64,000 nt of DNA from Hydrogenophaga sp. (GCF_030373245.1 NZ_JAUCZF010000004.1:357385-421384); one strand, 5' to 3'; positions 17,269 to 26,281 are shown, counted from the first letter of the stretch. A program made the numbers and translations. Notes: generated by a model from the sequence alone, not told the origin.

Positions 17269-18650
17269 CCCGGAACCTCGTCGGCGTCGAAGTCATCGAC
17301 CTCGCCCAATTCGTCGTCGGGCTCATCGACAGGATCGTCATCGATGGATGGCGCCAGGTCGGAAAGGCCCACGGGCGAGCTGAACAGGATCGGCGTGGCG
17401 GACACAACGACCGCTCGGCCCGAGCCAACTGGCAGCTGGATCTCAGTAGCACCGTCTGCTACCAAGGCGAGGAAGGCCCGCAAGAAGCCGCGCCAGCGGT
17501 CATTCCACCAACTGCGGCAGAAGCTCATTCTTAGACGGTGCGCCTTTGCTGGCACATCGAACGGCTTGCCTTCATCATCGGTGAAGACGATGGTGGCACG
17601 CAGCTCGATCCGCCACGGCTCGTCGAACTGAGGCACCATGCCCACGGCGTAGCACCAATTGGCCTTCTTCTTCTCGCTGCGACCATTGAGCCCTTTGCGT
17701 CGCTTTCGGCCATCGACGTCAATGAATGCGACCTTCTCGCCACGACCCTTGGTGAGCTCGGGTGTGACATAGAAAACCTTGCGCCCGCCAGCCTGCTCGA
17801 AGACGCCGAGGCCTTTGGCCTCCATGGCGAGCTCCCACGCCTGCCGCACGAGATTGGCGACGCGCTTGCGGGCCTCACGCACATCCACGTGCTTGTCGCC
17901 GATAGTCGCGCCGCTCTGAATGAACATGGTCGAGTCCACGCCAGTGGAGGCCTTTAGCATGACCGACCTGGACATGTTGGAGACGAGGTCGCCCGCCTTG
18001 GCGAAGCCGACAATGCGGTCCTCATGCTCGAACCAGGGGATGGCTCGGTTGAGGTCAGTTACCTTGATCACTCGTTCGCTTCCCAAGATGCGGGCGGTCT
18101 CGATCGGTGGCAGCGAGACAACGCTGAGCCATGTCGAGTCCAGCGATTCCTTGGACTCGGTGCGCAAGATCGCCCCCTCCTTCATTTCGGCGAGCCAGTG
18201 CCTGGTGGAGCGCGGATCGGGGGCTGCCACCTTGGGCGCATTGGCCTCGGTCAACGTGTCGAGCAGAGCAGCCAAGCCCATATGCCATCCGTTGGCGAAG
18301 TCGATCACATTCTTGCGGTGGATGCCGATGGGCAGCAGCGAGAAATCGTACTTGTCTAAGCGTAGCGGGATCACGAAGCCCGGCATTGACTTCTCGATGG
18401 TCTGAGCCAGCGCCCATTCGTCCTTAACGCCTTGCTTGTCCACCGCGACCGTGGAGATCACGGCCAAGAAGCGGTAGGACTCGTCCCGTATGGCCCGTTC
18501 AATCTTGTCCCAGAAGTAATCACCGCCCTTGAGGCGGCCGAGGTCGTGCCAGACAGAGAATCCCGCTAGCTCCAAGCGAGCGCCAAGCCAACTCACAAAG
18601 CCATTGTCCTCAGGCGTGGCATGGCTGATGAAGATTGATTGGCGGCTCAT
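17265..18650 (-). CDS. TIR-APAZ effector, SPARTA component
   Basis: A 461-aa protein. The N-terminal TIR domain (about 1-140) starts SIFISHATPEDNGFVSWL, with the conserved FSVWHDLGRLKGGDYFWD and LAVISTVAV strands. Glu78 (KDEWALAQ) is the likely NADase catalytic glutamate by position. The remaining ~300 residues form the APAZ region that pairs with short Argonautes, ending in a very acidic tail (DDDPVDEPDDELGEVDDFDADE). In SPARTA the activated TIR hydrolyses NAD(P)+ and kills or stalls the invaded cell. It is the first gene of the operon and overlaps the Argonaute gene by ATGA. An IS91-type element end lies about 170 bases upstream. Confidence 0.9.
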   Translation of the reverse strand: MSRQSIFISHATPEDNGFVSWLGARLELAGFSVWHDLGRLKGGDYFWDKIERAIRDESYRFLAVISTVAVDKQGVKDEWALAQTIEKSMPGFVIPLRLDKYDFSLLPIGIHRKNVIDFANGWHMGLAALLDTLTEANAPKVAAPDPRSTRHWLAEMKEGAILRTESKESLDSTWLSVVSLPPIETARILGSERVIKVTDLNRAIPWFEHEDRIVGFAKAGDLVSNMSRSVMLKASTGVDSTMFIQSGATIGDKHVDVREARKRVANLVRQAWELAMEAKGLGVFEQAGGRKVFYVTPELTKGRGEKVAFIDVDGRKRRKGLNGRSEKKKANWCYAVGMVPQFDEPWRIELRATIVFTDDEGKPFDVPAKAHRLRMSFCRSWWNDRWRGFLRAFLALVADGATEIQLPVGSGRAVVVSATPILFSSPVGLSDLAPSIDDDPVDEPDDELGEVDDFDADEVPG

Positions 18651-18819
18651 CCAAGCATTGTCAGCGATGCTGGGCGAATATCAGCTTTCGGCATGAGCTG
18701 GCGTTTGATCGTCTATAGACGGCAGACCGCTTCGAGCCTTTGGACTAAACCGCTCGCGCGGTAGTCTCCGAGCTGAGATGGTTGGTTGACGTCGATGGCG
18801 CACGTGCCGATGTTGTGAG

Positions 18820-18838
18820 CCGAGGCAATTGGCCTCGG
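18820..18838. repeat. Inverted repeat before the IS91-type integrase
   Basis: The arms CCGAGGC (18820-18826) and GCCTCGG (18832-18838) are separated by five bases, 19 bases before the integrase ATG. IS91-type elements carry hairpins near their termini, so this may be part of the element end; it could also be an operator of the integrase. The rest of the gap 18651-18857 shows no gene. Confidence 0.35.
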
Positions 18839-18857
18839 TCACGACAGGAGCACCATC

Positions 18858-19733
18858 ATGAATGCACCCCATCCGACGGTTTCACCTTTGCGCCAGCGCA
18901 TGCTTGAAGACATGCGGATGCGCAGGCTGGCCCCCAAGACGCAGACTGCCTATATCCGAACCGTACGCCGGCTTGCCGCATACCTTCACCGGCCTCCTGA
19001 CACCGCCACCATCGAGGACCTGCGCAACTTCCAGCTTCACCTGGTTGACCAGGGCACCTCTCCCACCACTCTCAACGCAACCATCACCGGGCTGAAGTTC
19101 TTCTGCGAGATCACCCTGGATCGCGCAGAGTTGACGGCCAAGATGCAGGCGGTTCATTTGCCTCGCACCTTGCCGGTGGTGCTCAGCCGCGAGGAAGTGG
19201 CGCGCCTGATCGCAGCCGCTGCCAACCTCAAGCACCAGACCGCGCTGTCGCTGGCCTATGGCACGGGCTTGCGTGCCAGCGAGGTAGTTTCCTTGAAGGT
19301 CGGCGACATCGACAGCCAGCGCATGACGCTGCGCGTGGAACAAGGCAAAGGCAGCAAGGACCGCTACGCCATGCTCTCGCCGGTGTTGCTGGAGCGCCTG
19401 CGGGTCTGGTGGCGCGTGGCCCGCGCGCAAGGCAAGATGCTTGATGGCGGCTGGCTGTTTCCGGGCCTGAACCCGGTCGAACCTCTCTCAACCCGCCAAC
19501 TCAACCGCGCTGTTCACATGGCGGCCGATGCCGCGAACATCGACAAGCGCGTGTCCATGCACACCCTGCGCCACAGCTTTGCCACTCATCTGCTGGAGCA
19601 GAAGGTGGACATCCGGGTGATCCAGGTGCTGCTCGGGCACAAGAAGCTGGAGACGACAGCCATGTACGCGCAGGTGGCCACCGACATCTTGCGCGAGGTG
19701 GTCAGTCCGCTGGAGCAGCTCAGCACCGCGTAG
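18858..19733 (+). CDS. IS91-associated tyrosine recombinase
   Basis: A 291-aa XerC-like tyrosine recombinase. The SAM-like core-binding domain is at 10-85 and the catalytic domain at 105-280, with Arg139 (GTGLRASEV), Lys in GKGSKDR, His235/Arg238 (HTLRHSFATHLLE), His261 and Tyr270 (LGHKKLETTAMY). All catalytic residues appear intact. A ribosome binding site (aggagc) precedes the ATG. Recombinases of this subtype sit directly upstream of IS91-family transposases, and the start of one follows eight bases later. It lacks the extra insert of integron integrases, so it is not IntI. Confidence 0.88.
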   Translation: MNAPHPTVSPLRQRMLEDMRMRRLAPKTQTAYIRTVRRLAAYLHRPPDTATIEDLRNFQLHLVDQGTSPTTLNATITGLKFFCEITLDRAELTAKMQAVHLPRTLPVVLSREEVARLIAAAANLKHQTALSLAYGTGLRASEVVSLKVGDIDSQRMTLRVEQGKGSKDRYAMLSPVLLERLRVWWRVARAQGKMLDGGWLFPGLNPVEPLSTRQLNRAVHMAADAANIDKRVSMHTLRHSFATHLLEQKVDIRVIQVLLGHKKLETTAMYAQVATDILREVVSPLEQLSTA

Positions 19734-19740
19734 GCCCACC

Positions 19741-19830
19741 ATGGGCACCGCTGCCCTGGAGGTGGCGGACATCTTCCGCACCCACGGGCCGGCCTGGCGG
19801 CAAGCGCAGCGCGCAGGCCGAGGGCCCACC
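19741..19830 (+). pseudogene. IS91-family transposase, 5' remnant
   Basis: The first ~26 residues (ALEVADIFRTHGPAWR after MGTA) match the conserved N-terminus of IS91-type rolling-circle transposases. Similarity then stops within about 90 bases, and no zinc-finger or HUH region follows. The integrase in front is intact, so the element has lost its transposase and right end. The open frame continues to 20139 but the later part looks like unrelated sequence. Confidence 0.7.
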
Positions 19831-20037
19831 CACGGCCGGAGGCGTCAGGGATCGAAGCCGCATGGCTGTGACCCAGTTCGGGGCGCGGGCAAAGCCCGCA
19901 GTGCACGACGGCGGTACGCCGGGACGCAAATTCAGAATCGATACCCGTCAATGGCGGCACCCAACACCACCGAATGCAATTCGTCCCAAACAGTTTCCAG
20001 GGTCAAAACTCGGTCGACGCGGACAATCCCAGGTTGG

Positions 20038-20382
20038 TCAGGCTTGGCATTTGCGATCGCAAAGGTCGAGCAAGTGATTGAAGTACACAAGTGCGTTTCC
20101 GACCGGCCTTGGGATGCCATCGTTCACGTGCGCATCTAGGACTATTTGTGCATTGCATGCGGTGACCTTCTGGATATTTGCAACCCCGCCTGCAATATCA
20201 TTCCAATCGGTATCAGCCATAGTGACCGCAAACTCAATCGGGTTAGCGCTGGATATCAATTCCAGCACTGGTGCCGATAATAACATCCGCGCGCTAGCAT
20301 TTCCAAGTGTTTTTATACCTCGAACTAACTTCAGAACCCGGAGATCCTCATCAGTAAACTTAATGCGATTTGGGCGGGGCAT
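20038..20382 (-). CDS. Small hypothetical protein, 114 aa
   Basis: Unrecognised soluble protein starting MPRPNRIKFTDEDLRVLKLV, a charged helical N-terminus, with a Cys-containing C-terminus (LDLCDRKC). A proper ribosome binding site (taggag) lies nine bases before the ATG, which supports real translation. It lies in the low-GC part of the island, downstream of the IS91 remnant on the opposite strand. No domain was recognised. Confidence 0.5.
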   Translation of the reverse strand: MPRPNRIKFTDEDLRVLKLVRGIKTLGNASARMLLSAPVLELISSANPIEFAVTMADTDWNDIAGGVANIQKVTACNAQIVLDAHVNDGIPRPVGNALVYFNHLLDLCDRKCQA

Positions 20383-20550
20383 GTGGCGACTCCTACAAGT
20401 TATGCATTGGCTGAACGTTCAAGGGTCGAATACAAATAAGCTGATCTGTTGGACTATCCTTTGAAACTCTCAAATAAATCGTGGTTGGACGGGCATACGT
20501 CGCATGGGTTTGTCGGTGGCTTTTCTGCTGCAATCACTGGCAACGGTAGC

Positions 20551-20967
20551 TTAACGAGATGGTAGAAGCACCATGTTTCGCCAAAAGCGGGACTCTGCGG
20601 TAGCAAACTGACCGACAGGTAGCCGTTCTGGACATCCGGATATTAACACTGTGGGTGAGCTAGATCTATTCCGCATGCTGGCGACAAGCGGTGTTTGGCG
20701 ATAAGCGACTGTTACCTTATGCATCAGATACGCGCTGCTGGGCATGCTCTCATTGGGGCATATCTTGCCCGAAAGCACATCATTGCTCTCATTCGAGCAC
20801 TGGTCCGACAATTTCACCTGAATACAGTAGCTATTGATGATCGATCGCAGGCTGCACCAGCCAGCCTTTTCGGAGTCCGTGCAACCTAACAAAGAAATTT
20901 TTGATTTCCTTATGTTAGTGATCAACCCGTCGAGTGAGTAGACGCACGATGTGATAGTTGCAATCAT
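20551..20967 (-). CDS. Small Cys-containing hypothetical protein, 138 aa
   Basis: Unrecognised protein with eight Cys spread along its length (for example LLGCTDSEKAGWCSL). The start is supported by a strong ribosome binding site (aaggag) six bases before the ATG. It lies 140 bases downstream of the 688-aa lipoprotein gene on the same strand and might share its transcript. The last third is Arg/Ser-rich and less protein-like, so the C-terminus may be degraded. No function is proposed. Confidence 0.42.
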   Translation of the reverse strand: MIATITSCVYSLDGLITNIRKSKISLLGCTDSEKAGWCSLRSIINSYCIQVKLSDQCSNESNDVLSGKICPNESMPSSAYLMHKVTVAYRQTPLVASMRNRSSSPTVLISGCPERLPVGQFATAESRFWRNMVLLPSR

Positions 20968-21107
20968 TGGGCTCCTTACGCCATCTCTTTCAATTGAGTA
21001 CGGCTAGGGCCTCATTCGCCTATTCTCTTACGCCACTCGGCGGGTATTCCGCCGCGGGCAAAGGATTATCGATCCATCCACATTTGCGGTGACAAAGATA
21101 CTAATTA

Positions 21108-23174
21108 CTAGTACGCAAACGGACAACGAGCAGGGTTATCACATCGGGACGGGGGCCTGGGTGTCCGCTCATCTTTCTTGGGTACATTTGCGGGAGGTGG
21201 CGGCGGTGATACTTTGGAAAACCACCGACTGCCTCCAAACGTGAGAGGAGTGGCCACATTTGCAGTTGATACATAGAAGTGCAAAACGTCTGGCAACTGG
21301 CACAGCGGCGACTCGATCTGCGAATCGCAGGTCACGGACGAGATGGGGAAAAGCCGTGTCGCCACTATGAAGCTGCGGAAGACTTCTTCCTTCGAAGGTT
21401 TGCCTTGTGTGTCTTGGTGCCCGTCGTTCGAAAGCACGTTATTGATATCCTGGGGAGTCGGGTTTTTGTCCTTGCCAAGGTTTGTACAGTCAATGCCACG
21501 AACATTACAAAACGTTGCGATCAAACTATGCAGGTCTTGCGGAGAAGTCAATTGAACCTCGTTAGAGCCAGGGGCAATTATTCGAGGCCAGGGTGCCTGA
21601 GCCAAACTCATGAACCACAAATCGTAAACATTCGCTTTCCACGTCGTGGGGTTGACGCCATCCGGCAAATTGGGAGAAATCACCTCGCTTAACGTTGCCA
21701 CATTCTTTCTAGGGTCTGTCACTTTGGTTAGACCAGACGAAGACATCCATGCATCTAGAGCAGCCTTTTCTACAGTATTCTTGAACCTAGGCGAGCTGTT
21801 CAACAGCTGTACTGCGGCGCTACGTCCAAGCGCCAACTCACTTGCGGTAATGATGTCTATAGGGGTCAGACCTGTTTGATTTTTTATACAGACCTTTTCT
21901 TCATTCGTTTCACTTAACAAGCCTTCGATAGTGCATGCTTTTTGCGTGCCCTTGCTTGAACAGTATTCAAGCATGTCGTTAACACAGCGTGCCGCGTTTT
22001 GGAGATCGCGTGCCTTTTTGACGAGACTGTCCCCCGGGGCGATGTAGGGGTGGTAGTAGTCTTGGGGACTCATCGATGCGCGAGCATATAGGGCGCTCAA
22101 GTCAAGCAAGCGCCAATAGTGAGCTGAAAGGCCCCGCACACCAAGATCAGGTAGTAAGCGATCCTTGAAGCCAATGGGCAGATCGGACAGCGCCTTGTAT
22201 GGGATAACGACCACCTCCAGAGGCACCGCCTGCTCTTCAGTGTATTTGCCAAACGTACTGTAGTTAGCAAGAAAGCTGTCAACTGTTGTCGGAAGGGAGT
22301 CTCTATTGCCACCGACCTGAAGCAGAGTCATTTCGTTGGACTTCTGCTCCTTAAGATCGGTCTTCAGCCGCTCAATTGATGCCTTTGCCTTTACTGGACC
22401 ATAACCTCCAGAAGCCCCAACCTTAAGCGATTCGCTGACTTCTGTGCTATCCATTAGAAAGCTAAACACGCCACTGAGTCTCGCTCCATTCCGAATCGCT
22501 ACTGCAAATCCGTCACCACATGCGCGTCGAAATTCATCCTTCTCATTCGTAGGGTCGGCCGGCTTATTGGCTTGGGTGATGGCCAAGGCCGACAGCTTCA
22601 CTCCAAGCGCTCCGTCTTCTGGAGCAAGTTGCCAGCCATTCTTCATTGAATCGACTGTAACCATGACATTGCGCCGCTCAGCCTTGACAGTTGACGTTCG
22701 GGCAAAATCCGACGAAGCGCTTGCACTGCCCCCTCCGAAGCTGCCTTCAGCACTGATCTCGATTTTGAGAGATTCGAATATCTGCCGACGGTCGTAAAGG
22801 TCATGAAATTTGACAGTCATCTCGCCCGCGCCGAGCTCCACCTTCTTGCCAGAAACGCAGTTACTGGAGAGCCAGCGCTTGTCTACAAAGTCGTATGCTT
22901 GACCTAATATGACGCCTCGGCTAGGAAAACCGACCACAAATGGCTGCAGTTCGTCTACTGTCCATCGACGCGTCAGTGGATCACCACCATTCGGCCTCGT
23001 TCCTTTGTTTAGGCTATTTGACGCCCCCCCAACTGCGCCTTCAGACACAGATTCGGCACTGTCCGGCTTCTTTCCACAACCAGCAACGCTAGCAAAAGCA
23101 ACCACGATCGCAATAAGCCCAAGAAGTGCGCGGCTGACTGGGTGGAAGCTCTCATTTTTAATTACCGTATTCAT
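21108..23174 (-). CDS. Large lipoprotein, possible MACPF-like pore former
   Basis: A 688-aa protein with a lipoprotein signal peptide (lipobox ASVAGC near residue 33). A Gly/Ser segment (SFGGGSASASSDFAR) is followed by a region centred on CGDGFAVAIRNGARLSGVFSF and then amphipathic Lys/Glu helices ending LLQVGG. That order resembles the MACPF/CDC core, where a GTHY-like strand and a GG motif are diagnostic, but the signature residues are not exact, so this is a low-confidence inference. The C-terminal half has eight or more Cys and a proline-rich tail. A ribosome binding site (aaagg) precedes the ATG. Composition is AT-richer than the core. Confidence 0.72.
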   Translation of the reverse strand: MNTVIKNESFHPVSRALLGLIAIVVAFASVAGCGKKPDSAESVSEGAVGGASNSLNKGTRPNGGDPLTRRWTVDELQPFVVGFPSRGVILGQAYDFVDKRWLSSNCVSGKKVELGAGEMTVKFHDLYDRRQIFESLKIEISAEGSFGGGSASASSDFARTSTVKAERRNVMVTVDSMKNGWQLAPEDGALGVKLSALAITQANKPADPTNEKDEFRRACGDGFAVAIRNGARLSGVFSFLMDSTEVSESLKVGASGGYGPVKAKASIERLKTDLKEQKSNEMTLLQVGGNRDSLPTTVDSFLANYSTFGKYTEEQAVPLEVVVIPYKALSDLPIGFKDRLLPDLGVRGLSAHYWRLLDLSALYARASMSPQDYYHPYIAPGDSLVKKARDLQNAARCVNDMLEYCSSKGTQKACTIEGLLSETNEEKVCIKNQTGLTPIDIITASELALGRSAAVQLLNSSPRFKNTVEKAALDAWMSSSGLTKVTDPRKNVATLSEVISPNLPDGVNPTTWKANVYDLWFMSLAQAPWPRIIAPGSNEVQLTSPQDLHSLIATFCNVRGIDCTNLGKDKNPTPQDINNVLSNDGHQDTQGKPSKEEVFRSFIVATRLFPISSVTCDSQIESPLCQLPDVLHFYVSTANVATPLTFGGSRWFSKVSPPPPPANVPKKDERTPRPPSRCDNPARCPFAY

Positions 23175-23472
23175 GGATAGGCCTTTTATATCATAATTGC
23201 TGGGTCATTGGAATGACCTAAATTAAGGGAGCACCTCACAAAAGGAAATATTCGAAATCCACACAAATAGGAAATTTTTAGCATTGCTAAAGCGACTAGT
23301 GAAAGGCTTAAGAGCCCCTCCTTCGGCTACGGCACCCACTTAATTAAAGCACGCACTGAACCAATTCCAAATCGAGTGCTCAGCAAAACTGAGGTGTTGA
23401 ATGGTAGTACGGGCCAAAGACTCAGGGTCCAGACCCATTTCTAGCCACCACTTCGAAGGAAACTGTCTTTCT

Positions 23473-23694
23473 TCAATCACATTGAGTGCCACCACCTCCC
23501 TTGCAGTTATCTTCGATCCAATCATTACACTTCGCCAACGTAGCTGGACCAAACTTGTGCTCATAGGAACTTGGCGGAGTCGGCGAACCTCCCCCGCTGT
23601 ACGCGACGCACGTTTTGCGCGACTTGTTTCTGTAGACGTTGTGATCTGCTGTAGTGGCTACTTGCGTCTTCACATCAGAATTTGGGTCAACCAT
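23473..23694 (-). CDS. Very small hypothetical protein, 73 aa
   Basis: Starts MVDPNSDVKTQVATTADH, polar, with four Cys near the C-terminus (KCNDWIEDNCKGGGG). A ribosome binding site (ctggag) sits eight bases before the ATG. Nothing else recognisable lies in the 936-base stretch 23175-24111; the other ORFs there lack good starts or family resemblance. Confidence 0.38.
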   Translation of the reverse strand: MVDPNSDVKTQVATTADHNVYRNKSRKTCVAYSGGGSPTPPSSYEHKFGPATLAKCNDWIEDNCKGGGGTQCD

Positions 23695-24111
23695 TTGGCA
23701 ACTCCAGGTTAGCGTTAACTTCAGTTCGGGAGCATCTCTTCATAAGAAGAATATTTGAGAACCACTTGAGACGTCCTCCAAAGTGCTTGGGCTTGCGCGG
23801 ACTTCACAATCGCAGATGTACGAACAAGGCATCTGGGTCGCTGATCCGTCTCGTGGGACTCATCTTTTGTCGCGCCATGATGCAATCTCGACGCTCTAAG
23901 TGTCAAGGTGCGGTGAGTGCACGTCTCCTCACGAAGTACCAAAAGCACCGCTTTATGGATGATCTGGCGCGCATCGCGTCTTTGTCCATTCAAGTTTTTG
24001 GGCAGTTTTGGGGACGCCGACGACCATAAGATTTTTCGCATTCTTTGTGCCGACGAGGAGCCAGGTCGGAAAGTCCTCGACGCGAGCAAGAAGATTGAAT
24101 CCTGACCATGA

Positions 24112-24582
24112 TTACTTCGCTAGACCTGTATGCGCAGAGGTGCCTACCGGGTCACTCCCAAAGGCAGCGCCAGCGACCACCTTCACATCATCAGGCGTTG
24201 GCAGCAGAGCCGCAGCCTCAATGAAGTCAGCTACCGTTTGCCATCCGGCGCGCAACTGCGCTTCACTCTTGCCCACGTAGTGCCCCAAGGTCACATCCCC
24301 TGCGACTGAGTGGTTGAGCATTCGCTTCAGCAAACCACCTGACACCAGCTCTTCAGCGATGCTGGCAAAGGTATCGCGCAAGCCATGTCCTTGCACATTG
24401 GTTTTTGCCTTCGCATTGATCCACTTCAACGTTTTTCGAGCATCGGTGATCGGGAACAACACATCCTCGGGCATCCTGCCACTTCGCACCATGCGAAACC
24501 GGTCTTTCACACAGGACTTCATGCCATCCATTTGTGAGTACCCGGTCTTGGTAGTGAAGCGGCCGCCTGCATGGTCGGTCAC
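24112..24582 (-). pseudogene. Phage-type tyrosine integrase, C-terminal remnant
   Basis: About 156 residues from the C-terminal catalytic part of a P4/phage-like integrase. HGLRDTFASIAEEL supplies the His66/Arg69 pair, His91 is in MLNHSVAG, and the nucleophile Tyr102 is in LGHYVGKSE. The N-terminal arm-binding and core-binding domains and the first catalytic Arg are missing. The only start in frame is GTG. It sits at the right edge of the variable region beside core genes, as expected for the integrase of an inserted element. Confidence 0.75.
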
Positions 24583-24774
24583 TGAATGAGCGCTGGTGAC
24601 GATCTCTACTGTTCGTATCCGCCGTTCCCGAGTGACTCAGATCAGCCTTCACCTGACCTTGACCGCGGTCGAGTGAGCTGTTGCTCTTGGCCGCTAGTGG
24701 AGGTGGCAGCCAAGCCAAAGGTTTGCGACCTTGCCGAAACCACAGAACCCTACACAGGGCAGGCCACGCGCTGC

Positions 24775-25584
24775 TCAGTGCAGCCTCGCCAGCGCCCGCG
24801 ACAGCGAGGTCGGCGTGTAGCCGACCGCTGCGGCGATCTGCTTGAGGCTTTGCCCGCTTTGCAGGCCGTCGCGGGCCAGGGCCATGCGCAGGCGGAACAG
24901 GTATTCGCCCGGGGGCTGGTCCATCACGGCGCGAAAGCGGGTGGCGAACGCGGTGCGCGACATGCCAGCGGTGTGTGCCAGGCGTTCCAGGGTCCAGGCC
25001 TGTTGCGGCGCATCGTGTACAGCCACTAGGGCGCGCGCCAGCCGGGGGTCGGACAGGCCGTTGAGCAGGCCGTGGCGAGTGCGCGGCTGGGCAATGAGGT
25101 GGCGCAGCAGGCCGATGAACAGGATTTCGCCCGCACGGTCGAGCAACAGCGGGCCACCGCAGCGCGGCGCCAGCAGCTCCGATTCGATCAGTCGCACCGC
25201 CTGCTGCAGGGCCGGATCGGCACTGGCCAGCGGCATGGCCAGCACACCGTCAAATGCGGCCAGCAGCAGACCGGCCATCGGGCCAGCGAGCACCGCCTGG
25301 CCGTGCAGGCTGACGGTCGCTCGGGCAGACACAGGCCATGCCAGTGCGGGGTCGTCAGCCCGCCACACGAGCAAGCTGGATTCAGACCGGGGCAGGGCAC
25401 TCGTGGCTGCATGGGCACCGGATTCGTCCGGCAAGAGCGCCAGATGCAAGGTGGGTAAGGCGCGGGGTTGCGTCAGGCTGACGGGATCCGGTGAGCCATG
25501 CAGCAGCGTGACCTGGGGCGACAGGCCGCGCAGCAGGGCGGTCAGCCGATCAAGGCGCGGTTCTGGTGGCGTGTCAGCAGGCAT
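24775..25584 (-). CDS. AraC-family transcriptional regulator
   Basis: A 269-aa regulator with an N-terminal cupin-like ligand domain and a C-terminal double helix-turn-helix (about 175-269: WTLERLAHTAGMSRTAFATR, then MALARDGLQSGQSLKQIA). The open frame extends further 5', but the ATG at 25584 gives the normal family length and places the gene divergent from the peroxiredoxin gene with a 127-base shared promoter region. By that arrangement it probably controls the peroxiredoxin gene. The ligand is unknown. It is the first core gene right of the island. Confidence 0.88.
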   Translation of the reverse strand: MPADTPPEPRLDRLTALLRGLSPQVTLLHGSPDPVSLTQPRALPTLHLALLPDESGAHAATSALPRSESSLLVWRADDPALAWPVSARATVSLHGQAVLAGPMAGLLLAAFDGVLAMPLASADPALQQAVRLIESELLAPRCGGPLLLDRAGEILFIGLLRHLIAQPRTRHGLLNGLSDPRLARALVAVHDAPQQAWTLERLAHTAGMSRTAFATRFRAVMDQPPGEYLFRLRMALARDGLQSGQSLKQIAAAVGYTPTSLSRALARLH

Positions 25585-25711
25585 GATTTGAACTAAAAGG
25601 TATGAAATTTGAATTTTGTGTGTTTCATCGTACTGCATACTGACGCGTCGTGGCGCAGCCGTCGCCCGCCTTGTCCATTCCATTGCTTTACCCATTTCTT
25701 CAGGAGACTTC

Positions 25712-26281
25712 ATGAGCAACCCCAGCACCGAGATCCGCCCCAGCATCCTTTTGCCGCGCCAGCCGGTGCCCGCCCTCGACCTGCCGCTGACCAACGGCGA
25801 GCGTTTTGTGCTCGGCGCCCAGCCGGGTGAGCAGTTCGATTTGCTGGTGTTCTACCGCGGCCTGCATTGCCCGCTCTGCGCCAAGTACCTGATCGAGCTG
25901 GAGCGCTTGGCGCCCGAGTTCGCCTCGCGCGGCGTGAACGTGGTCGCGATCAGTTCGGACACCGAGGAGCGCGCTCAGGAGATGGCGAAGAAGGTCAGTG
26001 CCAGTGGCGTGCGCTTTGCCTATGGCTTGCCGCTGAAGGCGGCGCGCGAGTGGGGCCTGTACATCAGCGAGTCGCGCGGCAAGACTTCGATCGGCATCGA
26101 AGAGCCTGCGATGTTCAGCGAACCAGCCGTCTACATCGTGCGGCCCGATGGCACGCTGTACTACGGCGCGGTGCAGACCATGCCGTTTGCCCGCCCGGGG
26201 TTCGCCGATCTGGTGGCTGCCATCGACTTTGCGGTGGCCAAGGACTACCCGGCGCGCGGCGAGTACACCGGCGCGGTGTGA
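25712..26281 (+). CDS. Peroxiredoxin-like (AhpC/TSA) protein
   Basis: A 189-aa thioredoxin-fold protein of the AhpC/TSA superfamily, cytoplasmic. The active-site segment is VFYRGLHCPLCAKYL with Cys53 and Cys56, a CxxC arrangement, rather than the PxxxTxxC of typical peroxiredoxins. It matches the peroxiredoxin-like group that includes many AraC-linked genes. The cis-Pro region reads MFSEPAVYIVRPDG. The chosen ATG has a ribosome binding site (aggag) eight bases upstream; the frame is open for 32 more codons 5', which overlap the promoter region. It probably reduces peroxides or disulfides. Confidence 0.85.
   Translation: MSNPSTEIRPSILLPRQPVPALDLPLTNGERFVLGAQPGEQFDLLVFYRGLHCPLCAKYLIELERLAPEFASRGVNVVAISSDTEERAQEMAKKVSASGVRFAYGLPLKAAREWGLYISESRGKTSIGIEEPAMFSEPAVYIVRPDGTLYYGAVQTMPFARPGFADLVAAIDFAVAKDYPARGEYTGAV

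Larger units (their letters stand above)
6466..24774. mobile_element. Mosaic genomic island / variable region
   Basis: Between the ankyrin gene and the AraC gene the sequence changes character. There are remnants of at least three IS families, an IS91-associated integrase, a truncated phage-type integrase at the right edge, long low-GC genes (7344-9629 and about 20000-24100), many unrecognised ORFs, a defence operon, and several gaps longer than 500 bases. The flanks return to dense high-GC core genes. No tRNA or clear direct repeats were seen at either edge, so exact borders are approximate. Confidence 0.65.

Noticed and set aside
18858..19733. Integron integrase IntI
   Set aside because: It lacks the extra integron-specific insert between the catalytic boxes and is followed by an IS91 transposase start.
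23721..24089. 122-aa minus-strand ORF
   Set aside because: Only a TTG start, no ribosome binding site, no protein-like pattern.
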